Assembly: GCF_018446385.1 (NCBI RefSeq)
Contig: NC_055987.1
Location: forward strand, 5,293,705-5,357,704
Source: Zingiber officinale
Taxonomy: Eukaryota; Streptophyta; Magnoliopsida; Zingiberales; Zingiberaceae
DNA length: 64,000 nt
Reading direction: 5' to 3'
The position numbers and the translations under genes are program-made. Of this stretch, positions 9,990-22,007 are shown in pieces (positions within the stretch are counted from its first letter, which is position 1; every line of letters starts with the position of its first letter). The notes beneath the pieces were generated by a model. It saw only the letters and a program-made list of their open reading frames with translations. It was not told where the DNA came from and searched no databases.

Positions 9990-11670
9990 TTAGCCTTAAA
10001 AAGGCCGTCGAACTCCGACGTTAAAAATCGAGAGACGAGCCGGCGTCTATAAACCCTCCGAGCGGAAGACCGTCGAGCTCCGACGTTAAAAATCGAGAGA
10101 CGAGCCGGCATCTATAAACCCTCCGAGCGGAAGACCGTCGAGCTCCGACGTTAAATATCGAGAGATGAGCCGGCGTCTATAAACCCTCCGAGCGGAAGAC
10201 CGTCGAGCTCCGACGTTAAATATCGAGAGACGAGCCGGCGTCTATAAACCCTCCGAGCGGAAGACCGTCGAGCTCCGACGTTAAATATCGAGAGACGAGC
10301 CGACATCTATAAACGTCCGAGCGGAAGATCGTCGAGCTCCGACGTTAAAAATCGAGAGACGAGCCGGCGTATATAAACGTCCGAGCGGAAGACCGTCGAG
10401 CTCCGACGTTAAATATCGAGAGACGAGCCGGCGTCTATAAACCTCCGAGCGGAAGACCGTCGAGCTCCGACATTAAATATCGAGAGACGAGCGTATAAAC
10501 CCTCCAAGCGGAAGACCGCCGAGCTCCGACATTAAAAATCGAGACGAGCCGGCCGCTATAAACCCTCCGAGCGGAAGACCGCCGACCTCCGGCGTTAAAT
10601 CGAGAGGCAGTCGGCGATTATAAACCCTCCGGGCGGAAGACCGCCGAGCTCCGACGTTAAAATCGAGAGACGAGCCGCGTCTATAAACCCTCCAAGCGGA
10701 AGACCGCCGAGCTCCGGCGTTAAAAATCGAGACGAGCCGGCGTCTATAACCGTCCGGCGGAAGACCGTCGAGCTCCGGCGTTAAAATCGAGAGTAGGGCA
10801 TCGGCAGCCGAAGCGGAAGACCGTCGAGCTCCGACGTTAAATATCGAGACGAGCCGGCGTCTATAAACCCTCCGGCGGAAGACCGCCGACGCGAAATATC
10901 GAGAGACGAGCTGGCGTCTATAAGCGTCCGAGCGGAAGACCGTCGAGCTCCGATGCGGAAAGAGACGAGCCGTCTATAAACGTCCGAGCGGAAGACCGTC
11001 GAGCCCGACGTTAAAATCGAGAAGTATAGGCATCGCGCCGAAGCGGAAGACCGTCGAGCTCCGGCGTTAAATATCGAGATGACGGGCATCGTCAGCCGAA
11101 GCGGAAGACCGTCGAGCTCCGACGTTAAAAATCGAGACGAGCCGGCGTCTATACGTCCGAGAGGAAGACCGTCGAGCTCCGAGGCGTTAAATATCGAGAC
11201 GAGCCGGCGTCTATAAACCCTCCGGCGGAAGACCGTCAAGCTCCGACGTAGAGAGGAGCCGGCGTCTATAAACGCCCGAAGCGGAAGACCGCCGAGCTCC
11301 GACGTTAAAATCGAGAGACGAGCCGGCGTCTATAAACGTCCGGGCGGAAGACCGTCGAGCTCGACGTTAAAATCGAGAGGCGAGCCGGCGTCTATAAACG
11401 CCGAAGGAAGACCGTCGAGCTCCGACGTTAAATATCGAGAGACGAGCCGGCGTCTATAAACCCTCCGAGCGGAAGACCGTCGAGCTCCGACGTTAAATAT
11501 CGAGAGACGAGCCGGCGTCTATAAACGTCCGAGCGGAAGACCGTCGAGCTCCGACGTTAAAAATCGAGAGACGAGCCAACGTCTATAAACGTACGAGCGG
11601 AAGACCGTCGAGCTCCGACGTTAAAAATCGAGAGACGAGCCGGCGTCTATAAACGTCCGAGCGGGGAATG
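9990..11670 (+). repeat. Tandem array of about 65-bp units in the Gypsy 3' region
   Basis: About 26 units, each with GCGGAAGACCGTCGAGCTCC, GACGTTAAA, ATCGAGAGACGAGCC and GGCGTCTATAAAC. The period is 65 bp at the start and end and shorter, with more changes, in the middle (about 10500-11400). Each unit contains CGTCG-AGCTC-CGACG, a small inverted repeat. Tandem repeats between integrase and the 3' LTR are known for Tat elements and have been proposed to seed satellites. Short open frames across the array are by-products of the repeat. Confidence 0.93.
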
Positions 11671-12040
11671 CCTATAAAGAGAATACAATTGCCCCAGAAA
11701 TTCACCCTCAATGTCATTAAATCGTCTCTACGTTCCGCTCGGCCCAGAGCCAAAAAGTACTTGCTCGATACATAGCGAAGGATCTCTGATATCAGAGCGG
11801 AAAATTAAGTAGGCGAAATATTACATGTTTAGCCGAACGGCAGGGCAATGCCAGGCACTTGGTAAAAATCCCTTTCGAATAGCAGAGGGGTGATAATGGC
11901 AGAGCGGATGAACACATATTTTGGCTATGAAAGGAGACAGCAAATTCAAGGAAAACGTTGCATTAAAGGTAAAGCTTTAGGCCGAGCGGCCCAATTACAA
12001 AAAAGGATGATATCCGGGCGAGTGGCCGAATTACAGAAAA

Positions 12041-14287
12041 CTACTCAATATAATCATAGAGGTCCCTGGGAATGTTATTCAGAAGCGCCACTTGATCGCC
12101 GGCCGGAATAGTAGTAGACTCCGGAAGAAGACCCTTAGACTTCAGATAAGTGGTGGTGGCGGTCATAGCCAAGTCGAAGGCTGTGTACATCCGCTCGCAT
12201 ATTTTCTCCGAGAATTCGGGCAAGCGGATGTAGCTCTGTCTTAAGGCAGCGATTCGACTCGGCTCGGCATCTTGATATTCTTTGAAAGTCGCCTGGGAGC
12301 TAGTAAGGGCCTCATTCAGACTCTGAAGCTTGTCCGCGTCGGCCGAGCGGCCCGCCTTCTCCCTGTCGAGTTGCTCTGTCAACTCCTTTATCTTCAGCTC
12401 CAGGCCCCGAGCCTCAACGTTCTTCTTCTCCAGATCGGAGATAGCTGTATTCTTCCGAGTGGTGGCCAGGGTTATTTTTGTGTCAAGCGACTTGACTTGT
12501 CGCTCGGACTCGGCCAAGGCGTGGGCCTGGTCGGCTGTCTTCTTCTGCTCGGCCGCCAGCAGAGTTTGAGCTTTCTTCAGCTCCTTCTGCAGATCGGAAT
12601 ATGAAGGGCCCCGAAGGCCGGACGGACCAATTGCTGCCTTCAGTTGTCGCAACTCTTCATCCACCAAGGCCAAGCGGTTGGAAACCGCAATTTCCTCTAC
12701 CCATCTCTAACGAGAGAGATTAGAAGCTGTTAGTGGCCGATCGGAAGGAATGAACACAAAAGTTGGTAGATTACAAACTTACCCCCGTGGCCTGCTGCAT
12801 ATGGCTGTTAGCCAAATTCCCGATGGGGATCAGGGCGACGCGTGCCCGAGCGTCGGCCCACATCTCAGCGAGAGGCCCCTTCAGGGTGATAGTGTGCTCG
12901 GGCGCAGTCGGTTGATCGGCCTCTGGCAGCAGCTCTTCAGTCGGGAGATGAAGAGTGACCCGAATGGTACGACCATGACCGGGGGTCGCCCGACCGGCTG
13001 TCGGGAGGGGATCAGAAGCCGGCACCGAAAACTGCGAATGAATGGTCGAGCGTTGGACTGGTCGACGAGCGGGCGGGAGAGTGCTGACCGGAATAGCATC
13101 AATTGGCGCGGCCGGCTCGTCCCATTCAGAAGGTGTCCGGTCAGACGAAATGGTTTCAGTCACTGGCGCCTTGCCTCGAGCGGTTGCAGTGACCCGCTCG
13201 GATGGTTGGACCGCGGAGGTTGCCGACCGCAGGGGAGTCTCCACTCGGCGCCTCTTTTGTAGAGGCTGCTCCTCCTCCCGAGCGGAACCTTCCTCGGGGG
13301 CAGTTGGTTCTCCAGGAGGGGTGGCTCCGCTGGCCACGTTTTGCTGAGAAGCGGGAGCGGTCGACTCAGCCTGAGTCCCGCTCTCTCCTTCGTGGGATCC
13401 GACCGGCTGGATACCCAAAGCTTCCATTTCTCTGGCCGCCGCGGCCTCCAGAGCGGCCGCCTTTCTCTTCAAAACACTGGCCATGACCGAATCCATGACG
13501 ATGTCCGCTGCAAAGAAAGGAAAAGAAATCAGTTAGCAATCAAAGCAAATGCCCAACCAAAGTTCTTACCGAAGCCGGCCGGAAGAGGAGTCCGTATAGG
13601 ACTCAGCCCGAAGATGTACATCACTCCCTCGTGGAGAAGTTTGTTGATGTCAAGTCACAGACCGGCCAGTATATTTGCAGCGTGGAGATAGTCCGGTCGG
13701 GTCTTGAACTTCTTCAGCTCGGGAGTGGGGGGCAAGTTGACTTGCCACTTTGTCGGGAAGGGGGCCTGATCGGGCATACGGATGTAGAAAAAATAATCCT
13801 TCCAATGTTTATTGGAAGTAGGAAGTTTGTTGAAAAGGACCAAGCCGAGCCGAGCTTGGAACATGAAGGTGCCCGGCTCGGCTTGCTTGGGGTAATAGAA
13901 ATAAAAGAAGACCTCCGGTCGGAGGGGGATGTTGTGAATCTTAAATAAAACGACAACACCGCAGAGGAGACGGAAGGTATTGGGTACTAAACTGCCGAGC
14001 GGCACACCGAAAAAATTACAGACATCTATGATGAAAGGGTGTACAGGAAAATGAAGACCGGCGGTAAACTGGTCTCGGAAGACACAGAAAGCTCCGCGCG
14101 ACGGCCTGTGAGGCCGAGCGGAAGGACCAGCTAAGCGAATTTCGAAATCCTCTGGGATTTCGAAATTGTCTGTCAAAATATCGAAGTCCCGCTGTTCGAA
14201 TCGGGACTGCATGATGGTGTACCATGGGCCGAGCGACTGATCTTCGGGATTGGAAGAGCTAGCTATGGGCCGATCGGAAGGAATCAA
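12041..14287 (-). pseudogene. Antisense coding region (aORF) of the Tat element (fossil)
   Basis: On the strand opposite to gag-pol there are three long open stretches (13655-14287, 12771-13496, 12041-12673). The first resembles the plant putative gypsy type transposon family (Transposase_28/PF04195-like): FEIPEDFEIRLAGPSARPH, FPVHPFIIDVCNFFGVPLGS, FFYFYYPKQAEPGTFMF. The second is low-complexity and Pro/Thr/Glu-rich, and the third is a coiled coil (LKKAQTLLAAEQKKTADQAH, Lys/Glu/Leu heptads). Antisense genes in this position are known in Tat elements such as Grande, and splicing has been suggested there. The protein's role is unknown. It is part of a broken element. Confidence 0.7.
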
Positions 14288-14891
14288 AAGGCAAAAAGGC
14301 AGGAGATAAACAACAGCAAACGAAAGGAGGTTTCAAGGATCGAAACTGAGAAAGAAATGCGAAGGAAACACCGGAAAGGAGGAAGGAAAGATATAAAACC
14401 TTTCTACGAGGAAAGGGATCAAGGAAAAGGCGCCGGAGAACGTCGGAGAGCAGAAACAGGATCGCCGGAGCTCCAAAGCGCAGGGGGCAATGGTCGAAAT
14501 TGCGGAGGCAAGTGAGGGAGAGAAGGAAACGAAGAATTTATAGGGTGAAGGCCGGGCGGCCTCCACCGTTGGATCCAGGTCACGGGAATCAAAGCATGCA
14601 TCGAGCCGTCCATTTTGAATCGCTTCGATCACATCAAAACACCATGCCACCGCCGTCGTACGCCGATGGCAGTGCTCCACGTGGCATTCAATCATTCGGA
14701 GCATTTAATGAAAGCATGCTCAACCTTAATGTCGAAGATTGGCGCAGAACACGAGGAGATCCGGTGAATGCCATTGTTGATTCACTTAAGGCTACCTCTA
14801 TGGTTGGCCGAGCGGAGGAGCCGGCGTCCAACACTAAGGCTACCTCTTAGTCCAGTCAGTCGGACTATTCGCCTCCTTCGACTAGACTTGA

Positions 14892-14903
14892 AGGGGAGGC
14901 AAG
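14892..14903 (+). other. Polypurine tract of the Gypsy element
   Basis: AGGGGAGGCAAG lies directly before the 3' LTR start TGATCCGG at 14904, in the place where plus-strand priming is expected. Confidence 0.7.
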
Positions 14904-14925
14904 TGATCCGGTAGTAAGAACAGGG
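14904..14925 (+). repeat. 3' LTR of the Gypsy element, first part
   Basis: The first 22 bases of the 3' LTR. It is interrupted after CAGGG by the nested Copia element and resumes at 22008/22013. Confidence 0.92.
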
Positions 14926-16734
14926 TGTTGGTGCAATTTCCAGTAGGTCAAGGTTGACCTAGTTGACCAAGCGTAAACCTTGGTCATGGTTTCGATGTTT
15001 GACAATACAGAAAGACATGTAGACATGGACAATGCAGGTGCAGTTGTCCATGTGGAGAGATACTGATCAGGGTCTGATCAGGTTGGATGAAGAAGAGTCA
15101 AGTAGGTCAAGGTTGACCGGATACTTGACTGGGAAGTCCTAACTGGGATGTTAGGCAGTTCGGAAAGTCCTGGTGAGTGAAACCAGGCAGTTCGGAAAGT
15201 CCTGGTGAGTGAAGCCAGGCAGTTCGGAAAGTCCTGGTGAATGAAGCCAGGCAGTCTAGAAATCCTGGTGAGTGAAGCCAGGTGAAATCAGGTTGGATGA
15301 AGAAGAGTCAAGTAGGTCAAGGTTGACCGGATACTTGACTGGGAAGTCCTAACTGGGATGCTAGGCAGTTCGGAAAGTCCTGGTGAGTGAAACCAGGCAG
15401 TTCGGAAAGTCCTGATGAAGCAGCCTGGAAAGTCACGGTGAGTGAAGCCAGGCAATGGAAATCCTGGTGAGTGAAGCAGGCAGTTGGAAAAGTCACAGTG
15501 AGTGAAGCCAGATGGGAAAACCTAGTGAGTGAAGCGGTAAAGACCTAGTGAGTGAAGCTAGGCGGTTTGGAAGTCCTGGTGAGTGGTGCAAGGGAAATCC
15601 AAATGGGTCAAGGTTGACCAGACATCTGGTGAAAAGTCCAAGCAGGGAGCTTGGCACGGGAAAAGTCCAAGTATGGAGACTTGGCACGGAGAAGACCAAG
15701 ATGGAGACTTGGCACGAAAAGTCGGAGAGGGCTCGGTAGCTCGTTCTCCGGACTGTGGTCAAAGAGGGCTCGATAGCTCGTTCTCTGGACCGGACGAAGT
15801 CGGAGAGGGCTCGGTAGCTCGTTCTCAGGACCAAGTAGGGTTTAGGGCTGGGAGCTCTAAACCTGGATCGGTCTGGTGACCGATCTAGTGATACGCTGGG
15901 TTATCTGATCGGTTAGCAGACCGATCAATGATCGATCAGTAGCATACGGTGAAGTTCCTGATCGGTCTGTAGACCGATCAGGAGACGATCAGAAGGAGAT
16001 CACCTTCGGGAGGGAAAGGTCCTGATCGGTCATGGGACCGATCAGGGAAGGACCTGATCGGTCTCCATGACCGATTAGGGAAGGGCCTGATCGGTCTTGT
16101 GACCGATCAGGACCCTTGTGGACCGATCAGTATAAAGCCTGATCGGTCCACATCCTAGCCGTTGCGTAGCAACGGCTAGTTTCTTCTATGTCTTCTTCGC
16201 AGGTTATAAAAGGAGTTCGAGGGCCTGTACAGCATACTTACTTCTTCTTCTTCCTGCTGAGTTCTGCTGAGCTTTTGCTGCCGAAGCTTCGGGTGAGCTT
16301 CCTGCTGGTTTTCTAGCTGAGCTTGGATCCGAGAAGTTGCTGCTTCATCAGGATTCCAGTCGGCAACGAGAAGGCAAGCAAAGGGTTTTACATTTCGATT
16401 GTTCTTGTTTGCTTTCTCTACTGTTGTACTCCTTATTGCTGTTGCAAAGAGATTGTGGCGAGGTTTCTCCACCCACAAGGAGTATTTATTAGCCGGTTCT
16501 CCGGGGACTCATCCACCGACGGATTGATAGGGCTCGTCCACCTTACGGACACGCCGAGGAGTAGGAGTTTATCTCCGAACCTCGTTACATCGACGAGTTT
16601 GAGGTTTGCTATTCTCCGTTGTCGTTTCTATTGTTTATTTCCGCTGCGCTAACCGTAATTTGTAGAAAGAAACGAACGAATTTGGGGTCGGCTATTCACA
16701 CCCCCCTCTCTAGCCGCGACCATCGATCCTAACA
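14926..16734 (+). repeat. 5' LTR of nested Copia element
   Basis: 1,809 bp. From 5' to 3' it holds an array of units with CCTGGTGAGTGAAGCCAGG (about 15150-15580), three units with GAGAGGGCTCGGTAGCTCG (about 15720-15835), a field of GATCGGTC/GACCGATC inverted repeats (about 15870-16150), a TATA-like TTATAAAAGG near 16204, and the pyrimidine-rich end CACCCCCCTCTCTAGCC. Confidence 0.9.
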
Positions 16735-16736
16735 AG

Positions 16737-16748
16737 TGGTATCAGAGC
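16737..16748 (+). other. Primer binding site (initiator Met-tRNA type)
   Basis: TGGTATCAGAGC, two bases after the 5' LTR, is the standard site of plant Copia elements complementary to the initiator methionine tRNA. Confidence 0.9.
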
Positions 16749-16796
16749 CAGGTCGCTCTTCGTTGGATCAACACCCGGGGGAGCACGAGCTAGAGA

Positions 16797-18256
16797 ATGG
16801 ATCTATTTGGAGAATATGTCACGATTCCACCCTTCTACGATCGCGATGACTTCGCGTTTTGGAAGGTAAGAATGAAGTACTTTCTTATGACTAACCTTGA
16901 AAATTGGAGTTGTGTTCAATTAGGTTTCAAGCCTCCGATGGACAAGAAAGGAGAAACCCTAGAGAAGAAGGAGTGGACCAAGGAACAAGTCCACCAATCT
17001 CTAGTCAACGATGAGGTATTGAAAATTTTTGAATTTTCTTTACCTAATGATGTTTGTGTAGGATAGGTGGATATAACGATGCCAAGGAGTTGTGGAACAA
17101 CTTGGCAAAGTTTCATGAGGAGAACTCCACTTCAAGTCATGGAGAGGAGTCAAGTGAGCCAAGTAGCTCACTTCATGGAGGAATGGATTTAGAAGTTGAG
17201 GGCCACTCAACATCTAAAGAAGAGAAGGAGGAGAGTTCTTCTTCAAGATCGGAGCAAGAAGAAGAAGCTTCTACCTCCGGAAGGAATGAAGGAGAGAGCT
17301 CATCCTCAACCCTAGGTAACTCAAGCAATTTAAGTTCAAATAAATTGCATATAATGTGCTTTGAGTGTAGGGAATTTGGGCATTACAAGAGTAAGTGTCC
17401 AAAGAGGGTTAGGAAGACTCCACCGGCGCCAAAGGTCAAGGAAGCCGGAGTCCCGATACGCAAGGGCAAGGAGCACGTGGTGTGCTTTCAATGCAAGCGA
17501 AGGGGATACTATAGGAGTCAATGTCCGAGGGGGAGGCAACCTCACAAGGACAAGAGACCGAGCACATCGATAGGGGGAGCTAAGGCAAACCCTAAGGTAA
17601 CATTTAGGGCTCATTCTTGCAATCATAATAAGAAACATGCTAGTAGTTTTGTTGCTATTGTCAATAATGATAAGCATGTTAATTATAGGAACCAATACAT
17701 GTGCTTAGGTGCTAAGCATGTTAGTCTAGGTAAGGACAACACTAGAAATACCAACCCTAGGATTAACTCATCTAAGGTTAAGGAGAACCTAGGTAGGAAT
17801 CCCAAAACAACTAGACATATGCCTAGGAATACCTCAAGGAAAAATGATAAATTAAAGCTTGAGGTATTAGAGAAGGAAAATCAAGTCTTGAGGTCAAGAC
17901 TTGATAATTTAGAAAAGGCTCTTAAGGATTTGACTCTAGGGTCTAGGGGTCAAAAATCCAAGTACAAGGACAAGAAAGGTTTGGGTCACAAACCTAAGTC
18001 CCAAGTGGTCAAGCCCACTTACCATGATGTTCCATTCGATTATGGAACAAAATCTAGGGCTAGGAAGACCATCACCAAGGTCACAAGGGGAGTCACCCCT
18101 AGAGTTGATCTTGATGAGTCCCAAATGACCAAGGCTTTAAAGCCTAGGAGGGTCATTAGGAGGGTTGCTAGGGAAGTCATCCCTAGTGAATACTTAGTGA
18201 ACCCAATGAGCTCAAATAGGTATTGGGTTCCTAGGAGCGTGATTCCATCACGCTAG
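16797..18256 (+). pseudogene. gag region of nested Copia element (fossil)
   Basis: The beginning (FWKVRMKYFLMTNLENW, DEVLKIFEFSLP) is the Copia-type gag start (DUF4219/UBN2-like). Further on come two zinc knuckles, CFECREFGHYKSKC and CFQCKRRGYYRSQC, a Ser-rich acidic stretch before them, a coiled coil (LEVLEKENQVLRSRLDNLEK), and the YLVNP...NRYWVP segment that in SIRE elements precedes pol. The region is not a single intact frame. Confidence 0.8.
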
Positions 18257-20130
18257 ATTGAGTTAGAGTATGCCAACCTTACTTGAATAGGTAGTTAACC
18301 TAATCATGGCAAAGGTGGCACTTTAGGATTTTTCAAGGTGTGATCAAGCCTTGAAAATGAAATGAAAAATTATTCCTAAGGTGATTAGAATGTGCCAATC
18401 AAATTTGAGGAGTTTTCTAGAGTTAATCTAATTGGCACATAGTGATCTAAAAATCTTTGGTATAAGATGCTAGGTCTATTACACTTAGGAATATAGAACC
18501 TATGGCAAAATGATCAAAATTATCAAAAATGGCAACTAAGGCTAGAATTAGGTATTTTCTATACCTTTATGTGCTATTTGCCATATATTGTTTGCCATAA
18601 GCCATGTCATGACATCATATTTATTTTATGATCATTTAAAATGTCATGATAATGCTTAGGTTAGTTAAATGTCATGCTTTATTTAAGTTTCATACTTTAT
18701 GCCATGACATCATGACATTGGCACATGTTTCCATTTATGATACAATTATATGTCATGTCATCATCTTGTGCATTAATGATCAATGAAATTGATTTAAGGA
18801 CTAAAACACAATTTGATATGGAGATCAAATTGTTATTTAGAAAAATGCATGAGAACTTAGATTAAGCTAACCTAAACCCATATCTCACATCAAAATTGAC
18901 TTGGATGTGTTTGATACACCTTAGATGTGTGTGAGATATTAGGATCATGAGTTAGGATCAAGGTGCATAGTTCTTGTACCTAGATGAGCCTAATTCGAAA
19001 TTGGGGATCATAGGGAAGGCTTGTGTACAAGTCATGTACATTTAGCCCTAAGATTGTGGTCCCAAATTAAAGGGTTTAAAATCATTTCAAAATTGATTTG
19101 AAAAACCTTGATGAAGCTTTTCTAGTAATAGCCTTCATCATTGAACAAGTTGATACGAAGATGACTTAACTTTGAGCTATTTCAAAGACTTGTGAACTTT
19201 GTATCAAGATTGAAAAGTGGAAGTTATTTTCATAGAAAACTATTTGTCCATGATAGTATATGTTATGAGGAATGTATCCTCAAAATTTTACAATTTTTAG
19301 AATTTTCTGAAATTTTCTAGGAGTTTCTGAATTTCGTGGAGAGAAATCAGAACTTATCAGACCTTTATCAGGTTTGTGGACTGATCAGATGGGTTTCTGA
19401 TCGGTCCAGGGGTGCCAGGATCGGTCACTGGACCGATCCAGAGGGAGCCAGATCGATCTGGTGACCGATCAGGGCGTGCCAATGCTGTTTTTTCGACTGT
19501 TTGTCTGAAATTACAGCTATGGAATTGGTGTTTTAGGTTTCTAAAGGTTTGGAACTCTCCAAGACATTGTTGGTGCAATGGTCAAGGGGGAGTTGACCTT
19601 TAGGGGGAGTTTTACCTATTAGTCAAGGGGAGTTGACTTTTAGGGGGAGTTTTTTACTCGTTGAAATTTTTGAGGATGAGTGATATCGGATTATCACTAA
19701 GTTGATTATTGACATTAGTATCAAGGGGGAAATTAAGGGTTTCAATGAAAGGTATGAGACTTTCATTAGGAAGAAACTCTTGACCTTGATTTACTCCTTT
19801 TGATATGTGTCAAAAAGGGGGAGAATGGAGAATGTCTAGAGAATGTTCAAGGAAGAACATTGGAGTTAGTGGGAGAGTTTGTTGATCGCAACGAGTAAAG
19901 TTGTGAACAACGATAACTTACTCTTCAGGAGGAGAGTTTGTTGATGTGTGCCAATAGGGGGAGAATGAAGGGTTTAAGTTAGGCCTTCATTATCTAAGAA
20001 GGAGATTGCCTTCTTAGAAGGAGAATGTAAGGTTGTAACTTATGTTTCATTACCTAGTGGCATGAAGAAAGTTGAGGCTATTGGATTAGCCTAACTTAAA
20101 GGTATTGTCAAACATCAAAAAGGGGGAGAT
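18257..20130 (+). other. Non-coding interior of nested Copia element, with polypurine tract
   Basis: AT-rich sequence without recognisable coding segments where pol would be expected. GATCGGTC-type inverted repeats recur at 19380-19475, as in the LTRs. Phrases such as AGGGGGAGTTGAC recur between 19580 and 19650. The polypurine tract AAAAAGGGGGAGAT (20117-20130) abuts the 3' LTR. Confidence 0.75.
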
Positions 20131-22007
20131 TGTTGGTGCAATTTCCAGTAGGTCAAGGTTGACCTAGTTGACCAAGCGTAAACCTTGGTCATGTTTTCGA
20201 TGTTTGACAATACAGAAAGACATGTAGACATGGACAATGCAGGTGCAGTTGTCCATGTGGAGAGATACTGATCAGGGTCTGATCAGGTTGGATGAAGAAG
20301 AGTCAAGTAGGTCAAGGTTGACCGGATACTTGACTGGGAAGTCCTAACTGGGATGTTAGGCAGTTCGGAAAGTCCTGGTGAGTGAAACCAGGCAGTTCGG
20401 AAAGTCCTGGTGAGTGAAGCCAGGCAGTTCGGAAAGTCCTGGTGAATGAAGCCAGGTGAAATCAGGTTGGATGAAGAAGAGTCAAGTAGGTCAAGGTTGA
20501 CCGGATACTTGACTGGGAAGTCCTAACTGGGATGTTAGGCAGTTTGGAAAGTCCTGATGAGTGAAACCAGGCAGTTCGGAAAGTCCTGGAGAGTGAAGCC
20601 AGGCAGTTCGGAAAGTCCTGGTGAGTGAAGCCAGGCAGTCGGGAAATCCTGGTGAGTGAAGCCAGGTGAAAATCCTAGTGAGTGAAGCTAGGCGAAAGTG
20701 AAAGTCCTGGTGAGTGAAGCCAGGCAGTTGGAGAAAGTCCTGGTGAGTGAAGCCAGGCAGATGGGAAACCCTGGTGAGTGAAGCAAGGTAAAAGACCTAG
20801 TGAGTGAAGCTAGGCAGTTTGGAAGTCCTGGTGAGTGAAGCCAGGCAAGGGAAATCCAAATGGGTCAAGGTTGACCAGACATCTGGTGAAAAGTCCAAGC
20901 AGGGAGCTTGGCACGGGAAAAGTCCAAGTATGGAGACTTGGCACGGAGAAGACCAAGATGGAGACTTGGCACGGAAAGTCGGAGAGGGCTCGGTAGCTCG
21001 TTCTCCGGACTGTGGTCAGAGAGGGCTCGATAGCTCGTTCTCTGGACCGGACGAAGTCGGAGAGGGCTCGGTAGCTCGTTCTCCGGACTGTGGTCGGAGA
21101 GGGCTCGGTAGCTCGTTCTCTGGACCGGACGAAGTCGGAGAGGGCTCGGTAGCTTGTTCTCAGGACCAAGTAGGGTTTAGGGCTGGGAGCTCTAAACCTG
21201 GATCGGTCTGGTGACCGATCTAGTGATACGCTGGGTTATCTGATCGGTCAGCAGACCGATCAGTGATCGATCAGCAGACCGATCAGTGATCGATCAGAAG
21301 GAGATCATCTTCGGGAGGGAAAGATCCTGATCGGTCATGGGACCGATCAGGAAGGACCTGATCGGTCCTCATGACCGATCAGGGAAGGGCATGATCGGTC
21401 TTGTGACCGATCAGATTCCACTCGGGGATAAAGCCCGATCGGTCCACATCCTAGCCGTTAGCAACGGCTAGTTTCTTCTATGTCTTCTTCGCAGTTATAA
21501 AAGGAGTTCGAGGGCCTGTACAGCATACTTACTTCTTCTTCTTCCGCCGAGTTCTCGAGCTTTTGCCAAGCTTCGTGAGCTTCACGGTTTTCTAGTGAGC
21601 TTGGATCCAGAAGTTCGCTTCATCGATTCCAGTCGGCAACGAGAAGGCAAGCAAAGGGTTTTACATTTCGATTGTTCTTGTTTGCTTTCTCTACTGTTGT
21701 ACTCCTTATTGCTGTTGCAAAGAGATTGTGGCGAGGTTTCTCCACCCACAAGAAGTATTTATTAGCCGGTTCTCCGGGGACTCATCCACCGACGGATTGA
21801 TAGGGCTCGTCCACCTTACGGACACGCCGAGGAGTAGGAGTTTATCTCCGAACCTCGTTACATCGACGAGTTTGAGGTTTGCTATTCTCCGTTGTCGTTT
21901 CTATTGTTTATTTCCGCTGCGCTAACCGTAATTTGTAGAAAGAAACGAACGAATTTGGGGTCGGCTATTCACACCCCCCTCTCTAGCCGCGACCATCGAT
22001 CCTAACA
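20131..22007 (+). repeat. 3' LTR of nested Copia element
   Basis: 1,877 bp. It matches the 5' LTR closely (the last 230 bp are almost identical) but differs in the number of internal tandem units: five GAGAGGGCTCGGTAGCTCG-type units here against three in the 5' LTR. Confidence 0.9.

Larger units (their letters stand above)
14926..22007 (+). mobile_element. Gag-only Copia (SIRE-like) LTR element nested in the Gypsy LTR
   Basis: A 7,082-bp element with ends TGTTGG...CTAACA, flanked by the target duplication CAGGG (14921-14925 and 22008-22012). The 5' LTR (14926-16734) and 3' LTR (20131-22007) are nearly identical outside their tandem repeats, so this insertion is young and younger than the host Gypsy element. 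The interior (3.4 kb) has a Met-tRNA type primer site, a gag region with two zinc knuckles, then AT-rich sequence and a polypurine tract. I recognise no protease, integrase, reverse transcriptase or RNase H, so it looks non-autonomous and would depend on enzymes of a related element. Confidence 0.9.

Noticed and set aside
10781-11239. 152-codon minus-strand frame in the 65-bp array
   Set aside because: Its protein is a repeat of the array unit, with no independent support.
9990-11670. CRISPR-like regular repeats
   Set aside because: The units are directly adjacent with no unique spacers, and the setting is a plant retrotransposon.
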